Source: Nocardia higoensis NBRC 100133 (GTDB lineage: Bacteria > Actinomycetota > Actinomycetes > Mycobacteriales > Mycobacteriaceae). Taken from it: a DNA stretch of 64,000 nucleotides. The stretch spans positions 246,550-310,549 of the forward strand of contig NZ_BAGA01000077.1 in NCBI RefSeq assembly GCF_000308595.1, given 5' to 3'. Below, one piece after another: positions 7,640-19,581 of this stretch; position 1 is the stretch's first letter; every line of letters begins with the position of its first letter. A program made the translations under genes and the position numbers. A model generated the notes under the pieces. The model was not told where the DNA came from and did not search any database. It saw only the letters and a list, made by a program, of their open reading frames with translations.

Positions 7640-8332
7640 TCAGTGGGAAGTGTGTCCGTCGCGATCGCGACCGGCGCCCTGGTCGTCGATGGCGTGCGTG
7701 GCCGGCGCGGGGCAGCGGGCAGCGCCTCTCCATGCCTCGACGCCTTCCTGCACGGCGATGACGGCGATGACCAGTGCGGCGATCGGGTCGGCCCAGGACC
7801 AGCCGAACAGGCTGTTGAGCAGCAACCCCGCCAGCAGAACCGCCGAGAGGTAGGCGCACAGCAGGGTCTGCTTCGAATCGGCGACCGCGGAAGCCGATCC
7901 CAGCTCACGCCCGGCACGGCGCTGCGCCGAGGACAGCATCGGCATGATCACCAGGCTCGCGGCGGCCAACCCGATGCCGATCGGTGAATGCCGGGCCTCG
8001 CCTATGCCGAGCAGGGCGCGAACCGAGTCGATGGTGACGTATGCGGCGAGGGCGAAGAAAGAGAACGCGATGACCCGCAAAGCGATCTTCTCCCGCTTCT
8101 CCGGATCGCGGCCCGCGAACTGCCACGCCACCGCCGCCGCGGAAGACACCTCGATGACCGAGTCCAAGCCGAACCCGATCAGTGCGGTCGAGGACACGCG
8201 CGCGCCCTCGGTCAGGGCGACGATCGCCTCGATGATGTTGTAGGAGATGGTCGCGGCGACCAACCAGCGGATCCGCCGCGCCAGCACGGCCCGGCGATCC
8301 GGATCGGGATCGTGCTTCACCGGCGACGACAT
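7640..8332 (-). CDS. Cation transporter of the CDF type
   Basis: A 230-residue membrane protein with about six hydrophobic segments. GFGLDSVIEVSSAAAVAW in the second segment and ADSKQTLLCAYLSAVLL in the fifth correspond to the acidic metal-binding helices of cation diffusion facilitators. The protein lacks the full cytoplasmic C-terminal domain and ends in a short Asp/His-rich tail (DDQGAGRDRDGHTSH). Likely exports a divalent metal. It converges on the second arsR and sits within the metal resistance group, but it has no clear shared promoter with it. Confidence 0.8.
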   Translation of the reverse strand: MSSPVKHDPDPDRRAVLARRIRWLVAATISYNIIEAIVALTEGARVSSTALIGFGLDSVIEVSSAAAVAWQFAGRDPEKREKIALRVIAFSFFALAAYVTIDSVRALLGIGEARHSPIGIGLAAASLVIMPMLSSAQRRAGRELGSASAVADSKQTLLCAYLSAVLLAGLLLNSLFGWSWADPIAALVIAVIAVQEGVEAWRGAARCPAPATHAIDDQGAGRDRDGHTSH

Positions 8333-8384
8333 CGAGGCATCCCGAGCGCGGCCGTATTCGCGCTCCCGGTGGGGCGGGTCGCGG

Positions 8385-8765
8385 TCAGCGCGGCCGGCCG
8401 GGGGTGTCGGTTTCGGTGAGCCAGCGCGCGAGGACCGCTGCTTGGCTGTGGTCTACGTCCCGGGTGGCGGTCAGCAGTGTCACGTCGGCGTCGGCGGCGA
8501 TCCGGCGCAGGTGATCGGCGGCGGTGCGGTGGGACGGTGTGGCCAGTTCGGCCAGATAGCGGCGCCGGAACTCGGTGAATCGTTCGGGCTCGTGGTTGTA
8601 CCACTGCCGCAGCTCGGTGGATGGTGCGATATCGCGGAGCCACTCGGTGAGGTCGAGGCTGTCCTTGCGCAGCCCGCGCGGCCAGATCCGGTCGACCAGA
8701 ACCCGTGCCCCGTCGGTGTCGGACACCGGGTCGTAGACTCTGCGAACGGTGACATGACCGGTCAT
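8385..8765 (-). CDS. DUF488 family protein
   Basis: A 126-residue soluble protein with the DUF488 signature: RVYDPVSDTDGARVLVDRIWPRG near the N-terminus, EWLRDIAPSTELRQWYNHEP in the middle and VTLLTATRDVDHSQAAVLA near the end. The biochemical role of this small family is not established. It lies 52 bases downstream of the divergently placed CDF gene start, and 79 bases after acnA on the same strand. Confidence 0.85.
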   Translation of the reverse strand: MTGHVTVRRVYDPVSDTDGARVLVDRIWPRGLRKDSLDLTEWLRDIAPSTELRQWYNHEPERFTEFRRRYLAELATPSHRTAADHLRRIAADADVTLLTATRDVDHSQAAVLARWLTETDTPGRPR

Positions 8766-8844
8766 GGTGTCTCCTGTTCGACTTGTTGTGCGCAGTCGGT
8801 GGGGTGAGATTGCGATCCTCGGTGCGGCGACCGCCAGGTGATCC

Positions 8845-11648
<2,804 letters not shown>

Positions 11649-11652
<4 letters not shown>

Positions 11653-11711
11653 GATCGCGGCCCGTCGGCTACAGTGTCGGGTTGTTCGGTGCTGTGCTGC
11701 GATTCCGGCAT
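11649..11711 (-). CDS. 20-residue upstream ORF translationally coupled to acnA
   Basis: ATG at 11709-11711 is preceded by a near-ideal Shine-Dalgarno, AGGAGG (11720-11725), at 8 bases. The frame encodes [20 protein letters not shown] and stops with TGA at 11649-11651, overlapping the acnA start codon as ATGA. The ribosome-binding signal for the transcript is thus on this small ORF and not on acnA. The peptide has no recognised homologue; the ORF probably serves as a translational lead-in. It is too short for compositional tests. Confidence 0.55.
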
Positions 11712-11729
11712 GTGACGCGCCTCCTGATC

Positions 11730-12129
11730 AGGGGCTGCCGGGCATCACCATCGCTGCGCCGGCAGCGTCGGGCCTACTGATCCACTGTATGCCGCACGGC
11801 GCCGGATGGAACCACTCCCGCGGCGATCGCACAGCTATCGCGACCATCGAGCTCACCTCACGGTCGCCGCCGAACAGTCGGAAGGACCGGATCGCCCGAG
11901 ATCGGACCGCCCGCGGCCGCTGCCTCGTCGATCGGGAACCGCTACCCGAACCAGCACCCTGATCCGTTTACCCGCTTCCCGCAGCTCAGCATCCTCCGCA
12001 GCCGTGGTCCCGGGGGAAATGCCGTCCCGACATCAGCGGTCTTCATCCAGTCGGCCCGGCCGGACTCGGCGTCGTCGCCCGGCCGGACCGGGCGTCGCTG
12101 CCGCACTGCCATCGGCAGCCGAGCACGGG
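11730..12129. other. 400-base gap without a supported gene
   Basis: No frame here resembles a protein and no frame has a plausible Shine-Dalgarno. The stretch separates acnA from the DoxX gene; the acnA promoter should lie at its left end. Confidence 0.5.
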
Positions 12130-12621
12130 CTATGGGTTCGTGGCCCCGCCGGTCGTGAGCTGAGCACGCCGGACGAGCACCGCGTCCAGCGACCAACGGC
12201 CGGGCCCGGCCCACAACAGAAAGATCAACCCGAGCAGCATCGCGAAATCGGTGCGCGCGTCATGAGCCATACCCCAGAAGCCCTGCACGCCACCGAATCC
12301 GCCGGGGCGCAACTCACGCAACTTGGTCAGCACGATCGCCAGGCTGATGTCGATCAGCAGCGGCACCGCCGCCAACCGGGTCCACAGTCCGAGCACTATC
12401 AGTGTGCCGCAAACGATTTCGACGACACCGTCGAGGTCGGCGAAGAACGTGGCCGCCGGTATCCCGATCTTCTCGAAGCGGCCCGGCCCGAGAGAGTCCG
12501 GGTAGAGGAACTTCTGGATCCCTTCGCTGAGGAACACCAGCCCCACCGCCACCCGGATGCAGATCACCGCCGCCGGACCGTCCGCGCCGAGCATCCGTGA
12601 CCACTGCTGTACGCCTGTCAT
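12130..12621 (-). CDS. DoxX family membrane protein
   Basis: A 163-residue protein with four hydrophobic segments. The first contains the DoxX signature RVAVGLVFLSEGIQKFLYP, followed by the usual GIPAATFFADLDGVVEIVCG second segment. DoxX-type proteins are small quinone- or thiol-linked membrane proteins, sometimes in oxidative-stress complexes; the exact role here is unknown. The start ATG 12619-12621 has GGGAGG 9 bases upstream. It appears monocistronic. Confidence 0.85.
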   Translation of the reverse strand: MTGVQQWSRMLGADGPAAVICIRVAVGLVFLSEGIQKFLYPDSLGPGRFEKIGIPAATFFADLDGVVEIVCGTLIVLGLWTRLAAVPLLIDISLAIVLTKLRELRPGGFGGVQGFWGMAHDARTDFAMLLGLIFLLWAGPGRWSLDAVLVRRAQLTTGGATNP

Positions 12622-12752
12622 GAGCTCTCGCCTCCCGACATCGTCACCGATACGACATTCGAGACTAGCTATGCGCACACCGGGCGGGGCGGCCTCCGCG
12701 TCCGTGTTGCCCGTTCAGCGACCTGCGCAAGGCGTCTACCCTCCTGAGGGGG

Positions 12753-12896
12753 GTGAGACGCCTGCCGTTCTTCAGCAATGGGTTCAAGGACGTGGCCGAA
12801 CGTCGGCCTTCGACACGCGTAATCCGGATGGCGGGGGTGGTCGGCAAGGAGTACCCGCTCTACCTCCACGAGACGATGCGGGCCGAATCGAGGTGA
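12753..12896 (+). CDS. Possible 47-residue protein in an otherwise empty gap
   Basis: The frame starts with GTG after a GAGGGG stretch and encodes a basic peptide containing RLPFFSNGFKDVAERR and VVGKEYPLYLHETMRAESR. The residue choice looks protein-like, but no family is recognised. It could be a small gene or the tail of a decayed one. The rest of 12622-13127 holds nothing else I can support. Confidence 0.3.
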   Translation: MRRLPFFSNGFKDVAERRPSTRVIRMAGVVGKEYPLYLHETMRAESR

Positions 12897-13127
12897 TCGC
12901 TCACCAGTGATCGCGGCCGCGGCGGGGCCACCTGGTAGTTACTCATTCCCCGCGCCCATCCGTTTTCCGTGACATTGCCGGAAGTTCTCGAGGTGCGACT
13001 CAGGGTCCTGCCGAACCGCTGTTGCTGAGCGTATGTCGAGCTCCACGGCGACATGCTCGACCGGACAGTCGACCCGGAGGCCGCGCGGTCGGCCCGTAGG
13101 GCAGTCCGAAGAGCGGATTCCGATGCC

Positions 13128-14018
13128 TCACAGTCGGATCGGGCCGAATTCGGCGGCCGTGCGGGCGAAGGCGCGAATCGCGGGGCTGTCGGAGCTGGAG
13201 CGCCAGGTCAATGCCCACTGCAGGTCCGGCGCGTCGGGCATGGGCAGGAAGGCGATGCCCGGCGGGTTGTTGTAGCGCGCGGCGATCTCGCCCAGCGGGT
13301 GGACACACTGTCCGGACGCAACCAGGGAAAGGATCTCGTGGAAGGTTCGTGCGATCGGCCCGCGGGGGATGCGGCGACCCAGCGGTGTGCGCATGGGGAC
13401 CATGGACGCTACCCAGTACTCCGGGGCCTCGGGGCCGAAGTCGATGACATGGTTGTCGGCGAGATCTTCCAGGGACGCGGCGCCACGCGCGGCCAGCGGA
13501 TGGTCTGCGGCCACAGCCAGGACGCGGCGGCCGGTGAGTACGGTGGGACCGACGGTGAGGTCGGGTTCGAGGACGGGCAGCCACAGCATGTTGATGTCGT
13601 GTTCGCCGCTGCGGAGCGCGGTGAACGGTTCGGCGCCGACGATTTCGCCGAACGTGACGTCGCTGCCCGGATAGCGAGTGCGGAACGCCTCGATGAGGGG
13701 CCGCAGTTCGTATCCGGCGTGCCCGAACACGCCGACCTTCAGCGTCTGGCCCGCGACCGATCCGGCGGCCTCGGCGCGGGCGAGTGCGGCCTGGAGCAGG
13801 TCGTGGACCTGCTGAAGGTCTTCGCGCAGGCGTCGGCCGACAGGTGTCAGGTCCACACGCCGGCTGGTGCGTTCGAACAGCGGCGTGCCGATGAGGCGTT
13901 CCTGTCTGCGGATCGCCTGGCTGACGCGAGCTTGTGATACGTGCAGACGTTCGGCGGTGCGGCCGAAGTGCAATTCCTCGGCGAGCGTCAGGAAGATCTC
14001 GATGTCGCGCAGCTCCAT
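13128..14018 (-). CDS. LysR family transcriptional regulator
   Basis: A 296-residue LTTR. The N-terminal winged helix is clear: MELRDIEIFLTLAEELHFGR, then RLHVSQARVSQAIRRQERLI and the SRRVDLTPVGRRL motif. Residues 90-290 form the effector-binding domain. It is divergent from the SnoaL-like gene at 14143 and the flavoprotein at 14754, which it probably regulates. A nested palindrome lies directly upstream of its ATG. The effector is unknown. Confidence 0.92.
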   Translation of the reverse strand: MELRDIEIFLTLAEELHFGRTAERLHVSQARVSQAIRRQERLIGTPLFERTSRRVDLTPVGRRLREDLQQVHDLLQAALARAEAAGSVAGQTLKVGVFGHAGYELRPLIEAFRTRYPGSDVTFGEIVGAEPFTALRSGEHDINMLWLPVLEPDLTVGPTVLTGRRVLAVAADHPLAARGAASLEDLADNHVIDFGPEAPEYWVASMVPMRTPLGRRIPRGPIARTFHEILSLVASGQCVHPLGEIAARYNNPPGIAFLPMPDAPDLQWALTWRSSSDSPAIRAFARTAAEFGPIRL

Positions 14019-14038
14019 AAATAACTCCAGTGTTATGG
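14015..14038. promoter_or_regulatory. LysR-type binding site
   Basis: ATAAC-N6-GTTAT (14021-14036) is nested in CCATAA...TTATGG (14015-14038). This has the T-N11-A form of LysR boxes. It overlaps the regulator's own start codon region, so autorepression is likely, with activation of the divergent operon from the remaining gap. Confidence 0.55.
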
Positions 14039-14142
14039 ATCAGTGCACGAAGTTTACGTTGTTCGGCCCGCGGTCTGCCTCGATGCTGGGTTTGTCACCG
14101 CGGCACACGCCTCGGTGGAGAGACCGAGAAGAGGTGAACCCG

Positions 14143-14589
14143 ATGAACAACCATGTGGTGATCGCGGACCGGGTCGAGATCGGGGCGCTGTGCGCGGAAG
14201 TCACCGACGCGGTGATGATGCGTGACTTCGACCGCGTCGCATCGCTGTTCACCCATGAAGCAGTGATGCGGTGGCCGCACATCGACAAGGAGTTCGTCGG
14301 CCGGCGCGAGATCCGAGCGGGTATCGAATGGGGACAGGGGCTGTGGGAGTTCTTCGTCCAGAACGTCCACCCCGGCTTCCTCGAGGTCAGCGGTGACACC
14401 GCGACCGGCCGCGCCTATATCGAGGAGTTCGGGCGGATGCGCGACGGCAGCTCGCATCGCAACTTCGCCGTCTATCACGACCGCTACGAGCGCACCCCCG
14501 ACGGCTGGCGGGTCAGCGAACGCGAATACGAGGTCAGATATCTCGATTCGTCTCCACTGCCCGGCTCGCCCCTGGGCATCGGCCATTGA
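14143..14589 (+). CDS. SnoaL-like / NTF2-fold protein
   Basis: A 148-residue member of the nuclear transport factor 2 superfamily: helical N-terminus with AEVTDAVMMRDFDRVASLFT, then FVGRREIRAGIEW and an antiparallel sheet ending in GWRVSEREYEVRYLD. The family includes small isomerases, hydratases and dehydratases as well as non-catalytic proteins. The start ATG 14143 follows GAGGTG. Likely the first gene of a LysR-controlled operon with the flavoprotein at 14754, 164 bases downstream. Confidence 0.82.
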   Translation: MNNHVVIADRVEIGALCAEVTDAVMMRDFDRVASLFTHEAVMRWPHIDKEFVGRREIRAGIEWGQGLWEFFVQNVHPGFLEVSGDTATGRAYIEEFGRMRDGSSHRNFAVYHDRYERTPDGWRVSEREYEVRYLDSSPLPGSPLGIGH

Positions 14590-14753
14590 CCACTGCCTCG
14601 CGCCGGCGGTCTGCGTCGTGTGGGCCGTTGCGCTCTCGAACCACTCACCAGCCGAGGGCCCTGTGACCGCGGTGATCCGATGCACCGGCTGTCACAGCAT
14701 CGGGACCCACGGTGTCTTGTGCCCGAACCCCTGTCGAACGAAGGAAAGACAGC

Positions 14754-15965
14754 ATGAACAGCTCGAACGAAATCGTCGTGATCGGTGGCGGATATGCCGG
14801 TGTGATGGCGGCCAACCGCCTGACCCAGCGCGCCGACGTCCGGGTGACGGTGATCAATCCGCGCCAGGTCTTCGTGCCGCGGTTGCGGATGCACCAGGTG
14901 GTCGGCGGTACCCACGAGGGCGTCGTCGACTACCAGGATGTGCTGGCGGAGGGGGTGCGGCTGATGGTCGACAGTGTGACGCGAGTCGACGCGGCCGCGC
15001 GCAGGGTGGTGCTGGCCGAGGGCGGCTCGATCGGTTACGACTATCTCGTCTATGCGGTGGGCAGTGGCAACGCCGAACCGCTGGTGCCGGGGGCGGCCGA
15101 GTCGGCCTATCCGGTGGCGACGTTGGAGGCGGCGCAGCGGCTGCGGTCGGTGCTGTCCGATACGCCCATGACAGCCCCGGTGACGGTGATCGGCGGTGGC
15201 CCGGCCGGCGTGGAAACCGCCGCCGAGCTGGCCGGACAGGGACGGGCGGTCACCTTGGTCTGCGGCGGCGCCCTCGTTCCGTACCTGCACCCCAAGGCGC
15301 GGCGCACCGCCCACAAGTACCTCGCCCAGCTCGGCGTCACCGTCATCGAAGGCGCCGAGGCCGCGGTCACCGCGGTGACGGTCGGCGCCGTGGAACTGGC
15401 CGACGGTCGGAGACTGGCCAGCGATGTCACGATCTGGTCGGCGGGCTTCGGGGTGCCCGACCTGGCCACCCGCAGCGGGCTGAGCACCGATGCTGCCGGG
15501 CGTCTGCTCACCGACGAGACGCTGACCAGCATCGACGACGAGCGCATCGTCGCGGCGGGCGATGCGTCGGCGCCGTCGGACCTGCCGTTCCGGATGAGTG
15601 CCTACTCCGCGTACTGCCTGGGAGCGCACGCCGCCGACACACTGCTGCACCGGATCGCCGGCGAGCAGCCCGCGCCGATCGATCTGTCGTTCCCCGCCAT
15701 GTGCCTGAGCTTCGGCCGCCACGCCGGGATCTACCAGCTCGGCCACAAGAACGAGACCGGTATGCGGCTGTACTTCAGCGGATTCCTGGGCAAGAAGCTC
15801 AAGGAAGTCGCCTGCTCGGCCGGTATCGCGCACCTGGCGACCGAGGCGAGCAAGCCCGGCTCGCACCACTGGTTCAAAGACGGCAAACACCGGCCCGCCC
15901 TGCTGCGGGCCCAGCGCGACGCGATTGCGGCACCAGCGGCCGCGACCGCGACCCAGCCGAACTGA
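14754..15965 (+). CDS. NDH-2-like FAD/NAD(P)-dependent oxidoreductase
   Basis: A 403-residue flavoprotein with two dinucleotide-binding folds: the FAD site VIGGGYAGVMAA (about 9-20) and the NAD(P)H site VIGGGPAGVETAAELAGQG (about 143-161). The FAD-closing motif RIVAAGDAS is near residue 265. Overall it resembles small type II NADH dehydrogenases, but it lacks a clear membrane anchor. It may recycle a quinone or act on the same substrate as the adjacent SnoaL-like protein. AAGGAAAG precedes the ATG. A strong hairpin follows at 16056. Confidence 0.85.
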   Translation: MNSSNEIVVIGGGYAGVMAANRLTQRADVRVTVINPRQVFVPRLRMHQVVGGTHEGVVDYQDVLAEGVRLMVDSVTRVDAAARRVVLAEGGSIGYDYLVYAVGSGNAEPLVPGAAESAYPVATLEAAQRLRSVLSDTPMTAPVTVIGGGPAGVETAAELAGQGRAVTLVCGGALVPYLHPKARRTAHKYLAQLGVTVIEGAEAAVTAVTVGAVELADGRRLASDVTIWSAGFGVPDLATRSGLSTDAAGRLLTDETLTSIDDERIVAAGDASAPSDLPFRMSAYSAYCLGAHAADTLLHRIAGEQPAPIDLSFPAMCLSFGRHAGIYQLGHKNETGMRLYFSGFLGKKLKEVACSAGIAHLATEASKPGSHHWFKDGKHRPALLRAQRDAIAAPAAATATQPN

Positions 15966-16055
15966 CCCCGGCATCGAATTCGAGAATCCCGAAGCCGTTG
16001 CACCCCGAGGCCATCGGCGTGCTCGCCGCGCGTGGCACGGATGAGGATCGCGGCG

Positions 16056-16103
16056 GGGGATCGTCCCCGTCGGCGTATAGCCGACGCGGCGGGGACGATC
16101 CCC
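16056..16103. terminator. Long bidirectional hairpin between convergent genes
   Basis: GGGGATCGTCCCCG (16056-16069) and CGGGGACGATCCCC (16090-16103) are perfect 14-base arms. Inside, TCGGC and GCCGA add a 5-base stem around GTATA, with a 5-base bulge. It lies between the convergent flavoprotein and epoxide hydrolase genes. No U-tract follows on either strand, which is common for actinobacterial terminators. Confidence 0.7.
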
Positions 16104-16118
16104 GACGCATCATGCGTC
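16104..16118. repeat. Short perfect inverted repeat next to the hairpin
   Basis: GACGCAT-C-ATGCGTC has 7-base arms around one base and directly follows the long hairpin. It may be part of the termination region or an unrelated binding site. Confidence 0.4.
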
Positions 16119-16138
16119 GCTGAGATGGATCAGCAGTC

Positions 16139-17296
16139 CTACCCGCCGATGGAGCGGAAGAACTCGCGGATATCGGTGACGAGTTCGGCAGGCGCCTGGA
16201 GGGAGGCGAAGTGGCCGCCCACCGAGTACTCGTTCCAGCGGACGACGGTATTGGCCTTCTCCGCCAGTCCGCGGACGGCGCGGTCGCCCTGGAAGTTCGC
16301 GACCGCGGTCGGCACGCCCGAGGGCGTGGGCTTGCTGCCCCAGGATGCCCCCGATTCGCGGTAGAGGCGGGCGGCGGAGCCGGCGGTGGCGGTGAGCCAG
16401 TAGATCGTGACGTCGGTGAGGACGATGTCGCGGTCGACGGGCGCTTGGTCGGTGGCTGTCGGATCCCAGTCGACGAACCACTCCAGGTTCCACGCCAATT
16501 GGCCGGTCGGGGAGTCGTTGAGGGAGTAGGCGAGGGTCTGTGGTCGCAGGGCCATCTGCGTGGCGTAACCGTTGTGCCCGTACCACCACATCTGGTTGGC
16601 CAGCGCCTTCGCTCGATCCGCTTCCGACAGTTCGGCGAGTTCGTGGCCGGATCCGGTCGCGGTGGCGGCATCGGCGAGGGCGTTGACGTGCACGCCGATG
16701 ACCTTGTCCGGCGCCACCCGCCCCAGTGCGGGGGAGATGAGGCTGCCGTAGTCGCCGCCTTGGGCGCCGTAGTGCTCGTAGCCGAGTCGTTCCATGAGTT
16801 CCGCCCAGGCCCGTGCGATGCGGGGCACGTCCCAGCCGGTGTCGCGGGTGGGTCCCGAGAAGCCGAAGCCGGGTATCGACGGGGCCACCACATGGAAGGC
16901 GTCGGCCGGGTCGCCGCCGTGCGCGCGAGGATCGGTGAGCGGGCCGAGGATGTCGAGGAAGTCGGCGGGGGTGCTGGGCCAGCCGTGAGTGAGGACCAGC
17001 GGGGTCGCGTTCGGCTCGGGGGAGCGGACGTGCAGGAAATGCACGTTCTGGCCGTCGATTTCGGTGGTGAACTGCGGGACCTTGTTCAGTCGCGCTTCCT
17101 GCTCGCGCCAGTCGTAGCCGGTGCGCCAGTACTCGACCAGGTCGATCAGGTAGTCGCGGTCGACACCGTAGGACCAGCCGACACCCGGCAGGGCGTCCGG
17201 CCATCGGGTGCGGCCGAGCCTGGCGTTCAACTCGTCGAGGTCTGCCTGGGGAATGTCGATGTGGAAGGGGACGATCGCGGGGGAATTCTCGGTCAT
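16139..17296 (-). CDS. Epoxide hydrolase, alpha/beta-hydrolase fold
   Basis: A 385-residue enzyme with the epoxide hydrolase N-terminal domain ([20 protein letters not shown], residues 11-30). The catalytic core shows the oxyanion motif HGWP (104-107), the nucleophile elbow GGDYGS with D182, and a late histidine in [11 protein letters not shown]. It opens epoxides to diols through a covalent ester intermediate. The N-terminal start [11 protein letters not shown] is well placed. Divergent from a WYL regulator with a palindrome in the gap, so it is probably the regulated gene. Confidence 0.9.
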   Translation of the reverse strand: MTENSPAIVPFHIDIPQADLDELNARLGRTRWPDALPGVGWSYGVDRDYLIDLVEYWRTGYDWREQEARLNKVPQFTTEIDGQNVHFLHVRSPEPNATPLVLTHGWPSTPADFLDILGPLTDPRAHGGDPADAFHVVAPSIPGFGFSGPTRDTGWDVPRIARAWAELMERLGYEHYGAQGGDYGSLISPALGRVAPDKVIGVHVNALADAATATGSGHELAELSEADRAKALANQMWWYGHNGYATQMALRPQTLAYSLNDSPTGQLAWNLEWFVDWDPTATDQAPVDRDIVLTDVTIYWLTATAGSAARLYRESGASWGSKPTPSGVPTAVANFQGDRAVRGLAEKANTVVRWNEYSVGGHFASLQAPAELVTDIREFFRSIGG

Positions 17297-17312
17297 GGAG
17301 AGAGCATCAGCC

Positions 17313-17339
17313 TGTATAGGACGGTTTCTGTCCTACACG
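17313..17339. promoter_or_regulatory. Operator-like palindrome for the WYL regulator
   Basis: TGTATAGGAC-N7-GTCCTACACG is an inverted repeat with 8 of 10 matching positions, lying midway between the divergent epoxide hydrolase and WYL-regulator genes. Position and symmetry suit autoregulation and control of the hydrolase. Confidence 0.6.
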
Positions 17340-17356
17340 CACCGGATGATCGATTC

Positions 17357-18349
17357 ATGTCGGAGACCACACCCGCCCGGTTGCTGCGGTTGCTGTCGCT
17401 GCTGCAGATGCACCGGGAATGGACCGGGACCGAGTTGGCCGAACAGCTCGCGGTCACCACTCGCACCGTTCGGCGCGACGTGGATCGGCTGCGGGAGTTG
17501 GGGTATCCGGTGCACGCGGTGATGGGGCCGGTGGGGGGATACCGGCTCGGAGCGGGTGCGGCGCTGCCGCCGCTGCTGTTGGACGACGACGAGGCGGTGG
17601 CTGTCACGCTGGGGCTGCAGGCCGGCGCGGCGGGCAATGTCGCCGGCATCGAGGATGCGTCGCTGCGCGCGCTGACCAAAGTGGAGCAGGTGCTTCCGCC
17701 GCGGCTGCGCCACCGGGCCGATGCCCTGCGCGGTGCGGTGGTCGCCATGCCGCCCCGCTACGGTGCGGGTCCGAGCGTCGACGCCGACACACTCACCACC
17801 GTGTCGGCGGCCATTCTCGCCGCCGAAACACTGCGTTTCGACTATCGCAGCCACGCGGGTGAGGAAACCCGGCGCAGTGTGCAGCCGCATCGCATCGCGC
17901 ACTGGAGTCGCAAGTGGTACCTCGTCGGCTGGGACACCGACCGGGCGGACTGGCGCACGTTCCGCGTCGACCGGATGTCGTTGCGGACCCCCAACGGCCC
18001 ACGCTTCACCCACCGCCCGTCTCCCGACGGCGATGTCGTCGCCTACCTCCGCCGCACCATGGGCTTCGCCATGTGGCCGTTCCGCTCGGTGATGCGCGTC
18101 CACGTGCCTGCCGAAGAGCTCGCCGGGCGGATCGAAGGCATTGTCACGCCCATCGACGAGCGCACCTGTCGCCTCGAGATGGGATCGGACTCCTATGCGT
18201 TGGTGGCGTTGGTGGTCGGCATGTTGGACGTCGAATTCGAGGTCGAGTCCCCACCGGAGTTGGTGAGCCACCTCGAGGCTCTCGCGGGGCGGTTCACCCG
18301 GGCCACTGGCCACCCTCTCTCGCCGCGACGGTCGGGTAACCATTCGTGA
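17357..18349 (+). CDS. WYL-domain transcriptional regulator (YafY/PafC type)
   Basis: A 330-residue protein: an N-terminal HTH_11 (LLRLLSLLQMHREWTGTELA, then VTTRTVRRDVDRLRELGYPV), followed by the WYL domain, in which PHRIAHWSRKWYLVGWDTDR and TFRVDRM are characteristic. A C-terminal WCX-type extension follows. WYL domains bind ligands or nucleic acids and tune DNA binding. The start at ATG 17357 gives a normal family length; upstream frame is antisense to the hydrolase. Divergent from the epoxide hydrolase. Confidence 0.9.
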   Translation: MSETTPARLLRLLSLLQMHREWTGTELAEQLAVTTRTVRRDVDRLRELGYPVHAVMGPVGGYRLGAGAALPPLLLDDDEAVAVTLGLQAGAAGNVAGIEDASLRALTKVEQVLPPRLRHRADALRGAVVAMPPRYGAGPSVDADTLTTVSAAILAAETLRFDYRSHAGEETRRSVQPHRIAHWSRKWYLVGWDTDRADWRTFRVDRMSLRTPNGPRFTHRPSPDGDVVAYLRRTMGFAMWPFRSVMRVHVPAEELAGRIEGIVTPIDERTCRLEMGSDSYALVALVVGMLDVEFEVESPPELVSHLEALAGRFTRATGHPLSPRRSGNHS

Positions 18350-18477
18350 CATTTGTAGTCTGTCGAGGCGACTGTGCCATGCTGGTCCGACAGCCTCGGT
18401 CACCAGACGATCTGCCGGACAATGCGGCGAGGCATGTCGCGGATCTAATGGACGTAGTCGATAGGAAGGGCAAGCCT

Positions 18478-19497
18478 ATGAGTACCTTTCAACGGCTGGA
18501 TCCGATCGAGCGCGACGAAGCAACCACGCTACTCGAATCCTCGGATAGTGGTGTGATCGCCGAGACGATCTTGCGGCTGGCGCTGCACGACCCCGATGCC
18601 CAGTGGGTTACCTCACGTGCGCTAGCCCTATTCGAAAAGCCGGATGCGGATGTGCGCAACAGTGCGGCCACGGCCCTGGGGCACATCGCCCGCATCCACC
18701 GAAGTATCGACCGCGACCGCGTCGTTCCCGCCCTGCAACACCTTCGGCGTGATCCGAAGACCAGGGGGCGTGCAGAGGATGCCTTGGACGATATCGCGAT
18801 CTTCGCTCCACCCGGCTCCGGCACATCTTGTGTACGGTCGGGTAATCGCAAAGTCAGGCTCTGGCAATGGATTCGCCGCCAGCAGTGCACCCTTGATGTT
18901 CGTTTTCCCGGTCGCCGCATGACCAGCCCATTTTCCGAGGGTGCGAGTCTTGCTGGATTCGAACTGGACCTGCATGATCGAGGAGCAAGATTCTCTTCGA
19001 ATGGTTTCCGTTTGCTGTCGGGGGTGGCGCTGCCTGCTGGCTTCGCGGTCCTGTTCGTCGTCGTATCGCTCGCCCTCGGCGGGTGCGATCGCGCCATCGA
19101 TCAGGCGATGGTTCCGGACGTCGAGGCGTCGACCGATCCGGCCTTGGTGGCAGAGGCCGGCGAATACGGCGAATGGGTTCTTCCCTCGCGCGGGAAGGTG
19201 CTACTGGTCGAGCGGGAGGTCATTCGCGACCGGAGGTACCGGATCGCGGTCGAGGTGTCGCCCGCCGATCTCGTCTCGATGCTGGAGCAATCCCGTTTCC
19301 CTACGGTTCTTGCGATTGATTACCCGCCGTACCTCCAGAAGACGATCGCGGGGCCTCCGCTGGAATCGTCACCGAAGGTGCTTCATGCACAGGAATGGTT
19401 CACGTCTTCGGCGGGGAAGGTCATGCTGCGCGATGTCACCGTCGATGAGCGCGATGTGAATACTCGAATCGTTCATATCGATTTCCGCGGTGTATGA
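18478..19497 (+). CDS. HEAT-repeat protein read through into a lipoprotein-like segment
   Basis: The ATG at 18478 follows AGGAAGGG. Residues 1-110 form HEAT-like helical repeats (SAATALGHIARIHRSIDRD, then ALQHLRRDPKTRGRAEDALD). Residues 111-175 match nothing recognised. Residues 179-203 are a hydrophobic segment ending in a lipobox-like LALGGC, followed by a soluble domain to residue 339. A lipobox in mid-protein is abnormal, so two genes may have fused by deletion of a stop, or the second part has its own unmarked start. HEAT proteins occur as immunity proteins near Rhs toxins, and this one faces such a locus. Confidence 0.55.
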   Translation: MSTFQRLDPIERDEATTLLESSDSGVIAETILRLALHDPDAQWVTSRALALFEKPDADVRNSAATALGHIARIHRSIDRDRVVPALQHLRRDPKTRGRAEDALDDIAIFAPPGSGTSCVRSGNRKVRLWQWIRRQQCTLDVRFPGRRMTSPFSEGASLAGFELDLHDRGARFSSNGFRLLSGVALPAGFAVLFVVVSLALGGCDRAIDQAMVPDVEASTDPALVAEAGEYGEWVLPSRGKVLLVEREVIRDRRYRIAVEVSPADLVSMLEQSRFPTVLAIDYPPYLQKTIAGPPLESSPKVLHAQEWFTSSAGKVMLRDVTVDERDVNTRIVHIDFRGV

Positions 19498-19581
19498 CGG
19501 CGAGGACCAACGACTCTGAGCGGCGATGACATCGCCGATACGGGCGGCATTTCGGAAGAAACTCTGTAGGCGGCCCGTTGA

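Noticed and set aside
14393..16123. 576-codon ORF overlapping the NDH-2-like gene
   Set aside because: Shadow frame; the flavoprotein in the other frame has both dinucleotide folds and a proper ribosome-binding site.
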